IMG/VR virus record: IMGVR_UViG_3300043449_002688
Location: 90,802-154,801 of that record
DNA length: 64,000 nt
From: a virus
Direction: 5' to 3' (one strand)
Shown here: piece by piece, positions 22,915 through 32,384 of the stretch
Layout: the number at the start of each line of letters is the position of its first letter
Position numbering within the stretch: the stretch's first letter is position 1
Notes under the pieces: generated by a model
What the model saw: only the letters and a program-made list of their open reading frames with translations
Told to the model about the DNA's origin: nothing
Databases searched by the model: none
Translations under genes and position numbers: made by a program

Positions 22915-23472
22915 TTATACTGGGATAAGGCATTTGCATAAATCAAAAACTGCCTCCCCTAAAGCTAAAGAAAGCGAATTCATGGCTGCGGCTGGCAATC
23001 CCAAGCTTGCTCCAGCGCTTATAATAATACCTTTTATAGATCCTAAACTGGGTAATTTAGGAGAAAGGCCAATTATTGAATTGATTATTTCTGTAAATAT
23101 TTTAAAAGGTATCATTGCAAAAAGTTCCAACATTTTCGGTATAGCAACTGGATTAAAATTTAAAATATTAGGAGTATTTAATGGACCAATTTTACCTAGA
23201 CTTACAGGGCCAACTGCTAAATTAGGAATAATCGCTGGAATTGCTAAAGTAGAAAGAAATGGTTTTAAAAACAAATCAAAGCTTGGTAAAGATGGTAGGT
23301 TTTCTGGGTTTGGAGGTAAAAAACTTAGAACGTAGCTAGCTCCAGCAGAAATAGACATAAAAAGACCGGCACATAAACTTGGTAATCCTGGTTCAGATAT
23401 TGAAGGAAAGGTAAAAGTAGGATTCATTTTTACTGTTATTTTGGAAACAAAACCATCTAAAGTACAATTCAT
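22915..23472 (-). CDS. hydrophobic Pro-rich baseplate-region protein
   Basis: 185 residues, rich in Pro, Leu, Ile and Ser with repeated short hydrophobic runs (LPPNPENLPSLPSF, AIPAIIPNLAVGPVSLG). No charged core and no clear transmembrane topology. It lies between the spike and the LysM-gp25 gene, so a tail-tip role is inferred from position. An ACGGAG site precedes the ATG. Not recognised. Confidence 0.6.
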   Translation of the reverse strand: MNCTLDGFVSKITVKMNPTFTFPSISEPGLPSLCAGLFMSISAGASYVLSFLPPNPENLPSLPSFDLFLKPFLSTLAIPAIIPNLAVGPVSLGKIGPLNTPNILNFNPVAIPKMLELFAMIPFKIFTEIINSIIGLSPKLPSLGSIKGIIISAGASLGLPAAAMNSLSLALGEAVFDLCKCLIPV

Positions 23473-23474
23473 AT

Positions 23475-24215
23475 TTACTCCGTTTTAACTTTTTTGCTCA
23501 AAGCAGAATTTGGCATTGGTGTCATCGGTGGAGACGTAGGTGCTCCTAGATTACCAATGTGTGTATGGCTATCAAAAATAGCCTTAAAGCTTTCTCCTTT
23601 AACTAAAGATTCTGCCGCTGCTTTTCCTAATTTAATGGAAGATCCTTCTATATTTGTATTACCTTTTGCAGTTATATTACAATTGCCATTGATTGTAATA
23701 TTTGTATCGCCGCTAACATTTACTGTCCATTTATTTGCATTTATTGTTATACTCTTAGCTTCTTTATCTAAAACTATGTTATCTCCCGTAGAGTCATCTA
23801 TTACTATCTTATTAGTATTAACTTGAAAATTTGGCCCAGAATCCGATTTTACAGAATAATTAAAATTTTTATCAATACCAAATTCTACTTTGTTAAATCT
23901 AGTTAAAAGATATTTTCCTTTACTAGAATCTTGAGATTTAGGGTAAAATCTTCCTCCTCCCATAATTACGCCCATGTTTGGGTCTCCTTTTGGGAAAAGC
24001 ACGAATACATTTGTATTAACTGATAGAATTGCATCGGTATAATCATCTGCAGTAGCAAATTCATCTATACGGATTGCTCTGCAAGGCATTTGAGCATAGC
24101 TATCTCCAGTTATTAAAACTTCATATTCAGTTTGGTATTTAGTTCGGTTATTAACATGATTTATTGGAAAAACTTTGGTTATTTTACCAAAATAAAATTC
24201 ATTCATTCTTACCAT
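23475..24215 (-). CDS. baseplate spike protein (gpV/gp5 C-terminal type)
   Basis: 246 residues. An OB-fold-like N-terminal part (FYFGKITKVFPINHVNNRTK...VFVLFPKGDPNMGVIMGGG) is followed by beta-helix-type repeats alternating T, N, I and G (NVSGDTNITINGNCNITAKG) and a C-terminus with SHTHIGNLGAPTSPP. This is the layout of gpV/gp45 trimeric spikes that pierce the outer membrane. His-x-His near the tip could bind iron as in other spikes. AAAGGAATAACTT before the ATG. Confidence 0.75.
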   Translation of the reverse strand: MVRMNEFYFGKITKVFPINHVNNRTKYQTEYEVLITGDSYAQMPCRAIRIDEFATADDYTDAILSVNTNVFVLFPKGDPNMGVIMGGGRFYPKSQDSSKGKYLLTRFNKVEFGIDKNFNYSVKSDSGPNFQVNTNKIVIDDSTGDNIVLDKEAKSITINANKWTVNVSGDTNITINGNCNITAKGNTNIEGSSIKLGKAAAESLVKGESFKAIFDSHTHIGNLGAPTSPPMTPMPNSALSKKVKTE

Positions 24216-24227
24216 AAGTTATTCCTT

Positions 24228-26330
24228 TTACTTTTTCTTATCGGTATTTGGGATTTTTTCACCAAAATCATCTCTATCTTTGGCTTCCCCAGTATTTTGA
24301 ACGTCTGTTCTACCTTTTAGGTCATAAATTGCATTTACAGAATCTGTAAATTGGCCAAAATTTCTTGGATATTGAGGTTGATCGTTTGGAGATTTTAATG
24401 ACCTTGCTAATATACCATTTTCTACTTCTAAAGTGGTAATAAAACTTTTTATTCCATTAGCATTTAAAGACGCTTGATGGTTGACTCCAGTAATATGAAA
24501 AACGATACCATTAAATTCAATATTATCACCTTCGCATATAGGTTCTTGAATCCCCATTAAAGTTATTGTTCCAGAAGGTTTTAAGTGACCATTAAATAGC
24601 CAATCAGCTCTCATTCTTGCAAAAACATTAGAAAGTGAACCAGTTTCACCAATTCTTATGTCATAAAGAGTTTCTTTAACATCAGCTCTTAATCCGCTTC
24701 TAGCTATATCTGATTCATCAGCAACAAAATTTTTATTAAAATATTGGGCTTGTTTAAACGTTTCTTGGTCCCAAATTTGTCCTACTGAATATTCTACAGA
24801 TGAAGCTCTTCCCCAAACTTGCACAAAATTTACTCGCCTATTTTCGTCTAATACAAAACTAAAAGATATAATTTTTTCGTCAGGTACAGTCCATCTAGGT
24901 AAATTACAATAAAAAGCTCTTTGCTTTAAAGGCAATCCAGCCCTAACTTCTTCTTCTTGCAATTGTTGTTTTTTTTCTGATTGTTCAATTAATTTTTTAT
25001 TTTTTTCTCGGTTTTCATCTAATTTTTTCTTTAAGGCATCAACATCTGGGCTTTTTTCTGTTCCTTTTGGCAAAGACTTAAGCGAAAAGGTAGTGGCTTT
25101 TCCATCTAATTTGTTATACATTCCAGTTCCAAAAGGCTTTTCTCTAACTATTAATGTAGGAACAATTTCATTAAATTTATTAACTCGTAAACAAGTGTAC
25201 ATTTCATTTACGACATCATTCAAAAATGAAGACATAATTTGCCATAAACTTCTGTTGTCCCAAATTGGTGGAATTTGCAAAGGAACAGAGCCTTTTGTAG
25301 AAAAAGGCGTTTTAAAAAAAACACTTGTTCTTCCTAAATTTGCAGAATCTGAATCTAAATTAGGAAAAAGAGACCGATGAAGCTCTTTATTTGTTTGGTA
25401 GGTTTGTAAACCAAGAATTACATTGTACATTTGCCACAGCTTGGTTTTATTTGGTCTTTTTAATATTTTAGCTACTTCTTTTGGAACTCCTATTGCATCG
25501 CTGAAGCTGCCGCTTAATCCTTGGATAACATTCACTACAGAATCTTCTTTATCTACTCCCATTATCAAAATAAACATTAAAGCTATCATTTCTTCTGGAG
25601 CGACTGCACCAGAACTTTTTGCTATACCTAAAAATTTATCAGCTATATTAGTCATAGCCTTTTCCATTCCATTTTTACCTTCTTGCTTAGAGTCAATTCC
25701 TAAAGATCTTAAATTTTGCTGGGTTAAAGCTTGAGAGCCTTCAGCTTTATTATCCGGATTTCCTCCAGTCATTAGTTCTTGTGCAATATAAGTATAATAA
25801 ACGGAATTAGCCATTTCTAAGAAAGCTTGACAAGAAACGTTTTGAGTTATGCTTATAACGCCATTTGATTGAACAGAAATAGCACTTCCTAATCCAATTA
25901 CTCTACCAACAAATTTTAACCCAGAGTTATAATGATTTGCAGACAACTTTTCATCATTTCTAACACTTTTGGCTAAAGTATAAACAATGTTCATTATATC
26001 GACCGATTCTTGCCTTGAATTAACCATCCAAACAAAAACCCAATCGCCAGGAGAAACAGCATTTTGATACCAAACCTCTCCAGTTCTCATGGTTAGATTA
26101 CAAGTTTTCGCAAAAGAAGATTTTTTATTGCTTATTGTAAGATTTATGCAATCGTTTTCTACGACCAAAAGTTTTTCAGTTGTTTTAAAAGCTTCACTGC
26201 TTTTACCAGAATACATAGCGCAAGGTTCTTCGAATCTTACAAAACAAACAATCCAATGCGGATTACGATTTACAACAGAAATCTCTCTATCTGAATTTTC
26301 TGAAGGTATGTTAATTTCTGGTCCGTTCAT
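24228..26330 (-). CDS. baseplate hub protein (gpD/gp27-like)
   Basis: 700 residues. The N-terminal half reads CNLTMRTGEVWYQNAVSPGDWVFVW... and FVGRVIGLGSAISVQSNG-type strands, which resemble hub proteins of the gp27/gpD late-control type that hold the spike. The C-terminal part has ENRRVNFVQVWGRASS and GTITLMGIQEPICEGDNIEF. A Lys/Glu-rich linker (KKKLDENREKNKKLIEQSEKK) splits the protein. Position between tape measure and spike supports the assignment. Length exceeds T4 gp27 (391), suggesting extra domains. Confidence 0.65.
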   Translation of the reverse strand: MNGPEINIPSENSDREISVVNRNPHWIVCFVRFEEPCAMYSGKSSEAFKTTEKLLVVENDCINLTISNKKSSFAKTCNLTMRTGEVWYQNAVSPGDWVFVWMVNSRQESVDIMNIVYTLAKSVRNDEKLSANHYNSGLKFVGRVIGLGSAISVQSNGVISITQNVSCQAFLEMANSVYYTYIAQELMTGGNPDNKAEGSQALTQQNLRSLGIDSKQEGKNGMEKAMTNIADKFLGIAKSSGAVAPEEMIALMFILIMGVDKEDSVVNVIQGLSGSFSDAIGVPKEVAKILKRPNKTKLWQMYNVILGLQTYQTNKELHRSLFPNLDSDSANLGRTSVFFKTPFSTKGSVPLQIPPIWDNRSLWQIMSSFLNDVVNEMYTCLRVNKFNEIVPTLIVREKPFGTGMYNKLDGKATTFSLKSLPKGTEKSPDVDALKKKLDENREKNKKLIEQSEKKQQLQEEEVRAGLPLKQRAFYCNLPRWTVPDEKIISFSFVLDENRRVNFVQVWGRASSVEYSVGQIWDQETFKQAQYFNKNFVADESDIARSGLRADVKETLYDIRIGETGSLSNVFARMRADWLFNGHLKPSGTITLMGIQEPICEGDNIEFNGIVFHITGVNHQASLNANGIKSFITTLEVENGILARSLKSPNDQPQYPRNFGQFTDSVNAIYDLKGRTDVQNTGEAKDRDDFGEKIPNTDKKK

Positions 26331-26338
26331 TTTATGCC

Positions 26339-28756
26339 TTATTGTTTTTTGCCTGTTGAATTATTTGTCGTATTATCTTGTGGAGGGTTAAGAACAGGGC
26401 TAACAGTAGTAGGAGAGACATTGGGGAAAAAAGTATTTTGTAAAGCATTTTGTACGCCTTCAATAAGACCTGTGCTTTTTTTAGAATTAAATAAAAAGCC
26501 ACCTGCAGAAGCGATTTGGTCGCTCATATTTCTAAATCCATCTACAGTTGCCTGCCTAATAATATTTGCAACAGAAGCTCCTTGTTCATTTGCTAATTTT
26601 TGCATGACAGCTTCTATATCTGCCGAAATCTGCGCTCTAAGGCCAGATTTTTCATCTTCTACCGAGATACCACCTTGAACTTTCGTGGTATCTATTTTAG
26701 TTTCTTTTTGACTCATAAACTCTTGATAAGCTTTATCTGCTGTCATATTACCAAGAAATACATCTGCGGCCAATTTTTTATTTCTCGTTAGTAACCAAGT
26801 TTTTGGGTCTAATTTAGCTTTTTTAAGTTGCTCCCAAGCTTCTGATCCTTCTTTGATTCCTGTAGTTTCGCCGATTGCTTGATTTTCAGCTTGAGTTGCT
26901 TCATCTAAAATAGCATCTACATCAACTCCTTCTGCTACCATTTCTTTAATACTGTTTCTTACATCTTTATTATTTAATCCTTGCTCAATTAATGCGGTTT
27001 GAACAAAAGGACTAGTTATACCCATTTTTGATAAAGCCATTTTTAATAAAGTATTAGTTATACCGCCAGATCTTGTTTGTCTTTCTCTAAATACGTTTGA
27101 AAGGTCTACGGCAGTTGTTGCTGCTACTTGTGAAGGAAGATTTGCTCCAATTGCAGATGCTATATTTGCTGCTCCAGCTCCGGTATAAGAAACGCTTGTT
27201 TGACCAAATCCTTGTTGTAAGGCTAATTGAGAAGCGTAATCAGCTAAAATTTGTCTTCCTGGCATTGATTCTTGTGAAGAAAATCCTGCTCTTGCAGCTA
27301 AATCCTTATAACTTTCTATTGCAAAATATTCACCAGCTTTTCCGCCTCCCAAAGCGGCAGCAGTTCTTGCTAATTGAGATTTAGCTGCTTCAGAAGACAT
27401 ACCGTATCTTTCAGAAAAAACCCCAAATGTAGCGTCTCGCATTTCTCTTATTCCATATTGCCCAAGCCTATTCCTCATATCAGCCAAATCTGACATATCT
27501 GCAACTTTTTGCTGCATTAAGTTTGCAGTATTAATGTGAGTCTGATCTATGCCAAACATTCTTTGCAAATTACCATGCAATGAACTTTCTTGATCTAAAT
27601 TTCTTCCAGCTTGACCTAAAGTAATATCATAAAGTTGTTTATCTTTTTCAGCTAATTGTGAAATTCTTTTAGCATAAGCTTCTTGTTGACTGATGGGCTT
27701 AGCAGACATATATCCATATGTGCCTCCAACAGCCACACCAGCCGCAATAAGAGGTAAAGCTACTCCGCCAGTAGCTACTGTAGCTAATCCAGCTACCCCT
27801 AGTTTAGCAAGAAGTGCGGCAGTTCCTACTACTCCTGCTACACTTGCTCCACCTAATAAACCGCTTATTGTTGCTTGAAATCCTCTACTGCTCAATGTGC
27901 TTTCTGCTCTATCTGCCATTAATCCAGAAGGAGAAGATGCCTCTCTTGCTTCTACGCCCAAACCAGCTCTTCTTAAAATTGCATTTGTGTAATCTCCTTG
28001 AATTGCTGCAGCAGTATATTGTTGTACAGCTCTTTGAGCCAATAACTGATTGGCTGGCTGGAGAGATCTTTCGTAAGATTCCATTCCATAATAAGCTCCA
28101 GGAAGTTGTATGCCTGTTTTGAGAGCAGAAGCTGTGGAAGCCATTAAAGCCCCAGCTAGGCCAAATCCTGCAACATTTGTCATAGCACCTAATTGAGCAC
28201 CAGGACCACCAAATTTACTTAGAAAATTAATAGCATTTTGGTTAAAAAAAGGTGATTGTTGCCAAATTTGATTTTGAGCTTTTACTAAATCAACTGTAGC
28301 TGCAATATTTTGAGATTTTAATTTATTAAGATTGTTGGCCCAAACGGTTTGGTTTGCAATGTCTTCTTTTGTTAAAGAATCTTTTCTTCTGTTTTCAAAT
28401 TCGCCTAATTTTTTTTGAAGCTGATCTATCTGAGTTTCATTAGTTTTAATAAAAGATTCTAAATCTTTAGACTTATCTTTATAAGCGTCTAGAATTTTCA
28501 TTCTAGTCTCGCTTGTAGCCTTATAAGCTTTAGTCGAAATATCGTCAAAAAGTTTAGATACGCCGCCTAAACCTGATTGCTGTTTTGCTAAATATTGAAG
28601 GGAGGTTTCAAAATCTTTTAAAGAGCGGTTTAACGCATCAAATGCTGTTCCACCAGATTCACCAAGTCCTTTTGTTTTAGCCTCTATTTTAGATAGAACT
28701 TCAAGGAGCTTTTCTCCTCCTTCTATCTTGGCTTCAAAAGTTAACTTACTGTTCAT
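26339..28756 (-). CDS. tail tape measure protein
   Basis: 805 residues, with an N-terminal coiled-coil region (KIEAKTKGLGESGG and onward), a long Ala/Gly-rich hydrophobic stretch near 295-350 (VAGVVGTAALLAKLGVAGLA), and Gln/Ala-rich helices afterwards. It lies directly downstream of the chaperone-like pair and upstream of the hub, as in other tailed phages. At roughly 0.15 nm per residue it would specify a tail tube near 120 nm. GAGGATT before the ATG; late motif 77 nt upstream. Confidence 0.8.
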   Translation of the reverse strand: MNSKLTFEAKIEGGEKLLEVLSKIEAKTKGLGESGGTAFDALNRSLKDFETSLQYLAKQQSGLGGVSKLFDDISTKAYKATSETRMKILDAYKDKSKDLESFIKTNETQIDQLQKKLGEFENRRKDSLTKEDIANQTVWANNLNKLKSQNIAATVDLVKAQNQIWQQSPFFNQNAINFLSKFGGPGAQLGAMTNVAGFGLAGALMASTASALKTGIQLPGAYYGMESYERSLQPANQLLAQRAVQQYTAAAIQGDYTNAILRRAGLGVEAREASSPSGLMADRAESTLSSRGFQATISGLLGGASVAGVVGTAALLAKLGVAGLATVATGGVALPLIAAGVAVGGTYGYMSAKPISQQEAYAKRISQLAEKDKQLYDITLGQAGRNLDQESSLHGNLQRMFGIDQTHINTANLMQQKVADMSDLADMRNRLGQYGIREMRDATFGVFSERYGMSSEAAKSQLARTAAALGGGKAGEYFAIESYKDLAARAGFSSQESMPGRQILADYASQLALQQGFGQTSVSYTGAGAANIASAIGANLPSQVAATTAVDLSNVFRERQTRSGGITNTLLKMALSKMGITSPFVQTALIEQGLNNKDVRNSIKEMVAEGVDVDAILDEATQAENQAIGETTGIKEGSEAWEQLKKAKLDPKTWLLTRNKKLAADVFLGNMTADKAYQEFMSQKETKIDTTKVQGGISVEDEKSGLRAQISADIEAVMQKLANEQGASVANIIRQATVDGFRNMSDQIASAGGFLFNSKKSTGLIEGVQNALQNTFFPNVSPTTVSPVLNPPQDNTTNNSTGKKQ

Positions 28757-28758
28757 CT

Positions 28759-29256
28759 TTAATCCTCATCAAAAGTCGGAGGCGGATCGTCAAACTCTAC
28801 AAATTCTTTATCTTTTGCATTATCTGTTTTATTAAGATTAGGCTCTTGATTGTTTTTTAAGTTAGCGTTTTTATTTTCTTTTTCTTCAAATTGCTTGTTA
28901 AGCTTTTCTATTTCTTTTTCATACCATTCATCATCTTCTTTTTCTCGTTGAGATTTTTCCATTTCAGCTTCTAATGGATTGGTTTTAAATCTAACCAAAG
29001 ACTCTATTTCCTCTTGGATAGCCTTTTGAGCATTTTCTTCTGAAGAATTGATTAATTTATAAAAAACATCATCATAATATGTCTTTAAGACTACTTCAGG
29101 TGGCATTTCTTCTACTTGAAGTAATGGTGTATAAAAATTACGAGAATACCATCTACAAATATTTGAATACCAAGATTTAAAGCCGTTTTCAACGGCTTCA
29201 TTTAGGCTTAAAGTTTTAATATTACTAATGTTTTCAAAATTAAATAGTTTACTCAT
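28759..29256 (-). CDS. tail assembly chaperone, second ORF (gpGT-like)
   Basis: From ATG 29256 (MSKLFNFENISNIKTLSL) to the stop 3 nt before the tape measure. The C-terminus is a very acidic/Lys coiled stretch (EEKENKNANLKNNQEPNLNK). The frame is open further upstream to 29277, inside the preceding ORF, so it may be expressed as a frameshift fusion. Slippery A-runs occur in the overlap. The position just before the tape measure is that of the lambda G/GT pair. The EPNLNK codons contain the late motif. Confidence 0.55.
   Translation of the reverse strand: MSKLFNFENISNIKTLSLNEAVENGFKSWYSNICRWYSRNFYTPLLQVEEMPPEVVLKTYYDDVFYKLINSSEENAQKAIQEEIESLVRFKTNPLEAEMEKSQREKEDDEWYEKEIEKLNKQFEEKENKNANLKNNQEPNLNKTDNAKDKEFVEFDDPPPTFDED
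28834..28842 (-). promoter_or_regulatory. CCTAATCTT late motif, copy 4
   Basis: Minus strand GCCTAATCTTAATAAAAC, located inside the second chaperone ORF, 77 nt before the tape measure start. Confidence 0.5.
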
Positions 29257-29641
29257 TTTTTGAAACTTTTTTAGCAAGCGTTTTAACGGCTTTGTCAGCT
29301 TCTTCTTTTAAAGACTGAGATCTTTCTTGTTCTTTTTGCATAGTTAATTCAAATACTTCTGCGATTACATTAGTATCTTCAAGATCTAATCCGTTATCAG
29401 AATCTGTCCAAAATTTAGGAGCTTCCAAGATTCTTACATAAAGCTGCCCAAAAAGATAAGCTTCCCCCTGTACGGTGGGAGTTGCTGCCTGTGCGTTTGC
29501 TCCGAGAATCATTCGGCGGCGTTCATCTGCTGTAAAATAATCTCTGCGAGAAATGACTGTTTTTACCAAAAATTTTCCAGTATAAACTCGACCTGTATTT
29601 TCGCCAACCGTATTGATAGTAAAAGTAGCTGTGGTTTCCAT
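29249..29641 (-). CDS. tail assembly chaperone, first ORF (gpG-like)
   Basis: 130 residues: METTATFTINTVGENTGRVY, then FTADERRRMILGANAQ, a segment common in phage tail chaperones and assembly proteins, and a helical acidic C-terminus (QKEQERSQSLKEEADKAVK). Ends KKVSKNE over A-rich codons that overlap the next ORF. Good TAGGAG ribosome-binding site. The chaperone assignment follows from position and size. Confidence 0.5.
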   Translation of the reverse strand: METTATFTINTVGENTGRVYTGKFLVKTVISRRDYFTADERRRMILGANAQAATPTVQGEAYLFGQLYVRILEAPKFWTDSDNGLDLEDTNVIAEVFELTMQKEQERSQSLKEEADKAVKTLAKKVSKNE

Positions 29642-29723
29642 TATATTCTCCTAAAAGTAAATTAAAATGGCAAAAATACCATTTTGATACTTATTTTAAC
29701 ACTATTTTTTTTGGATTACAAGC

Positions 29724-29732
29724 AAGATTAGG
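29724..29732 (-). promoter_or_regulatory. CCTAATCTT late motif, copy 5
   Basis: Minus strand GCCTAATCTTGCTTG, 82 nt before the start at 29641; it lies in an intergenic divergent region with the plus-strand promoter at 29734. Confidence 0.6.
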
Positions 29733-29733
29733 C

Positions 29734-29762
29734 TTGTTTTTAAAAAAATATAATGCTAAAAT
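29734..29762 (+). promoter_or_regulatory. sigma70-like promoter (TTGTTT-17-TAAAAT)
   Basis: TTGTTT (29734-29739), 17 nt, TAAAAT (29757-29762), with TGC before the -10 box. Drives 29793-31611. Confidence 0.6.
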
Positions 29763-29792
29763 AAAGCGTAACTCATTAATAAAAGGCAAATT

Positions 29793-30230
29793 ATGCAAGA
29801 AAATCAAACATATCATGTTCTTGGTTTAACTTCCAGAGAACAAGTCGCTTTAAGGGCGCTTCTTTTTAATTCTTTTGCAGGTTGGATAGATAAAACCATT
29901 AGAGAAGTGGTTGATTCTACTGAAGAAAATGCTCAAAATAAAGCTTCTTATACTTATAAATTATTTTGTAAATATAACGACATTATTGATTTGTTAATTA
30001 GCGAAGATTCTTTAGGAAAGGCTAAGCCTACTTTTTTGCTTATTACAGCAGATACAATGAAACTTTTAAATATTGCAATACGAGCATTTGATGAAAAGAA
30101 CAACTTAATGGGTCCTAAAAAAACTCAGCAAGTTAAGCTCTGCTTTATGGATTTATCTAAAAAAATTTTGCAATCCTCACAATATCTATACACAAAAGCT
30201 GAAATAGATTTGGTTAAACGAGAAAAATAA
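29793..30230 (+). CDS. hypothetical protein, 145 aa
   Basis: Begins MQENQTYHVLGLTSREQVAL, mostly helical, ending KAEIDLVKREK. AAAAGGCAAATT precedes the ATG. Its stop overlaps the exonuclease start (TAATG), implying translational coupling and a possible joint role in DNA or RNA metabolism. No domain recognised. Confidence 0.6.
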   Translation: MQENQTYHVLGLTSREQVALRALLFNSFAGWIDKTIREVVDSTEENAQNKASYTYKLFCKYNDIIDLLISEDSLGKAKPTFLLITADTMKLLNIAIRAFDEKNNLMGPKKTQQVKLCFMDLSKKILQSSQYLYTKAEIDLVKREK

Positions 30231-31126
30231 TGAAAAAACTTTTAATAATTGATGTAAGTAATTTATTTTATAGATGTTTTTACGGATCAACTCCATTGAT
30301 TACATCTAAAGGCATACCAGTTCAAGCTTTGCATGGATTTGTTCGAGGTATGAATTCTTTAATTAAAGAACGTGCTCCAGATTACATAGCTTTAGCCATG
30401 GAAGGGTCTGGCCCGTCTTTTAGGAAAGCTATAGAGCCTCTTTATAAGGCAAATAGATCTGAACTACCTAACGAATTAAAAGGACAGCTTAAGTTGCTTC
30501 CGGACCTTATCGAAGCTTTAGGGTTTAAGTCTTATCGCTATCCTGGATTTGAAGCTGACGATGTAATTGGTACTTTAGTTATTGAAGCAAGAAGAAAGTT
30601 TCCTGATATTGAAGTAGAAATTGTATCTTCTGATAAAGACTTTTCGCAATTAGTAGATGAAAAAGCTAATATTTTTGATTTAGCAAAAAATTTAACATTA
30701 GGTGTAAAAGAAATTCATAATAAATATGGTATTTGGCCGGAACAGTTTGTTGATTATTTGGCTATTGTCGGAGATACTTCTGATAATATTAAAGGAGTTC
30801 AGGGTATTGGACCAAAAGGAGCTTTAAAGCTTTTGCAGCAGTTTAAAACACTAGAAGGAATATACGTTAACTTATCTTCTATTAAAACTTCTATGCAGGT
30901 AAAACTTCTTCAATCTAAAGACGAGGTTTTTAAAGCTAAAAAGCTAGCTAAAATTAACACAGAAGTTCCTTTAACTTTAGATTTAAACGAAGTTGAATAT
31001 CAGGGTCCCATAGAGCCTAAATTACGTAAAATGTTCAGAGAGCTTGAATTTAAAGATTTAGAAATTTCAATGTTAGGACCAGGAGTACAAATTCTAGGTG
31101 GAATTGAAATAGGAGTAAGATCATGA
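30230..31126 (+). CDS. 5'-3' exonuclease / flap endonuclease (FEN, RNase H type)
   Basis: 298 residues. Acidic metal sites typical of the Pol I 5' nuclease/T4 RNase H family are visible: IIDVSN (D8), YPGFEADDVIG (around 105-110), VSSDKDFSQL and GDTSDNIKGVQGIGPKGA, the last being the helix-3-turn-helix DNA clamp. The usual 'FDG..PTFR' segment reads MEGSGPSFRK, so one common Asp is Glu. It removes RNA primers or flaps during phage replication, with no polymerase attached. Coupled to its neighbours by 1-4 nt overlaps. Confidence 0.9.
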   Translation: MKKLLIIDVSNLFYRCFYGSTPLITSKGIPVQALHGFVRGMNSLIKERAPDYIALAMEGSGPSFRKAIEPLYKANRSELPNELKGQLKLLPDLIEALGFKSYRYPGFEADDVIGTLVIEARRKFPDIEVEIVSSDKDFSQLVDEKANIFDLAKNLTLGVKEIHNKYGIWPEQFVDYLAIVGDTSDNIKGVQGIGPKGALKLLQQFKTLEGIYVNLSSIKTSMQVKLLQSKDEVFKAKKLAKINTEVPLTLDLNEVEYQGPIEPKLRKMFRELEFKDLEISMLGPGVQILGGIEIGVRS

Positions 31127-31611
31127 AGCAAATTTTGATTAAAGAAACAAATACTATTGATAAGATGGCTGGAACAAAATTTTCTCTTTTAATTAGCAAA
31201 AATATTTGCCCTAATTTAATTTTTAATGCAAAAAATATAACTAAAATTGAAATTCCTTTAGATTTAAAAGTTTTAGCTGGAGGCGAAGATTGGTCTCTTG
31301 TTTTTAACATTACTCCCATTCTTGCTGAAAATGGAATTGCTTTGCTTTCTGCTGAAAAAACTAAAGATAAAGTAAATGCCGTTTTTATGAATCTTACAGA
31401 TACAGATATTTCTTTAGAAGAAGGATTGCCTATTGTTGAAGTTACTCTAGCTCAATTAGTTTCTTTTAGACAAATTAAAGAAATGTCTAAGGTTGGAAAT
31501 GGATCTGCAGTGGCTATTTTTGATGCAGATGGAATCGCTAAAATTCAAACAGTAAAAGAAGAAAGAAGATCTGAAGCTCAGGCTAAAAAGACAAAAAAGA
31601 AGAAAGATTAA
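31123..31611 (+). CDS. hypothetical protein, 162 aa, possible dUTPase-like fold
   Basis: The segment VNAVFMNLTDTDISLEEGLP, then IVEVTLAQLVSF, recalls the dUTPase strand pattern 'N.....I.L..G..I.QL', and LPLDLKVL- and PILA-type strands precede it. dUTPase catalytic motifs are not evident, so this would be a fold-level guess only. The C-terminus is Lys/Arg-rich (QAKKTKKKKD). Overlaps the exonuclease by 4 nt and the convergent gene by 4 nt. Confidence 0.35.
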   Translation: MKQILIKETNTIDKMAGTKFSLLISKNICPNLIFNAKNITKIEIPLDLKVLAGGEDWSLVFNITPILAENGIALLSAEKTKDKVNAVFMNLTDTDISLEEGLPIVEVTLAQLVSFRQIKEMSKVGNGSAVAIFDADGIAKIQTVKEERRSEAQAKKTKKKKD

Positions 31612-31916
31612 TCTTCATCTTTTGAATTAAGTTCTATAGATTTGTCTTCTAAAGAAATTTTTGCGTTATCTAGTTTTCTTATCCTATAAAACACATAAGA
31701 AAGAACCCAAAATAGCATGGCAAAAGAAGTTGGTATTACCGATTGCGGCTTATAATGAAGCCATAACACAGAAGCTACTGTTATATAAAGCGCAATATAA
31801 TATGTAAGTAGGGTTACAGAAGGTTTTTTGTTTACCGGGTCATGAGCAAAAGGAAATTTTAATCCTTTCTCACATGCTTCGTCAATCCATTGTGCAATTT
31901 TGTAAAAAAAATTCAT
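31608..31916 (-). CDS. two-TM membrane protein, probable lysis component
   Basis: 102 residues: a short amphipathic start, then LLTYYIALYITVASVLWLHY and SFAMLFWVLSYVFY as two transmembrane segments, with an acidic C-terminus. The start overlaps the previous stop (TAATG). Paired with a coiled-coil/TM protein directly upstream, this looks like a holin or holin-partner; that is inferred from topology and pairing. It ends tail-to-tail with the plus-strand gene. Confidence 0.5.
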   Translation of the reverse strand: MNFFYKIAQWIDEACEKGLKFPFAHDPVNKKPSVTLLTYYIALYITVASVLWLHYKPQSVIPTSFAMLFWVLSYVFYRIRKLDNAKISLEDKSIELNSKDED

Positions 31917-32344
31917 TACATAATACCAAAAAATTTAACTAAGGCAGCGACACTTAGTATTGCTGCCGAAATTGCTCCAATCCATTTAATAAAAACACCA
32001 GTTGTTTGTATCCATTTGATTGGTTTTTCTGCAATATCTAAACGCTGAGACCATTCTTTTTCTCTTAGCGCGTTTTCTTCTCTTATTAGTTGGTTTTGTG
32101 TTTTAAGCTCTTGAACGCCTTGAATATGAACTTTTAATTGATGATTGTATTCAGATAGTCTCTCATTAACTTCTGTTAACGCAAAATTAATTTGATCTTG
32201 TTGTTTTGTATAAATACTGAGAATTGCTTTTTGGGTAGCTAATTCCTCTTTTACTTCTGTTAAAGCTAGCGTTTGAGAATCTTGCTTTTCGTGAAGTAAA
32301 TCTAAAGATCGACCGACTTTTCCGTTTTGCTCTGAATTGCTCAT
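31916..32344 (-). CDS. coiled-coil protein with C-terminal TM (XhlA-like holin candidate)
   Basis: 142 residues from ATG 32344 (MSNSEQNGKVGRSLDLLH). Long heptad region, then one C-terminal hydrophobic segment (TGVFIKWIGAISAAILSVAALV). This matches the coiled-coil plus TM layout of XhlA-type holin accessories. A late motif lies 40 nt upstream. The TTG at 32371 is less likely because GGGG precedes the ATG. Confidence 0.5.
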   Translation of the reverse strand: MSNSEQNGKVGRSLDLLHEKQDSQTLALTEVKEELATQKAILSIYTKQQDQINFALTEVNERLSEYNHQLKVHIQGVQELKTQNQLIREENALREKEWSQRLDIAEKPIKWIQTTGVFIKWIGAISAAILSVAALVKFFGIM

Positions 32345-32384
32345 AAAACCCCAAAACCTTAATGATAACAAAGACGTGTTATAT

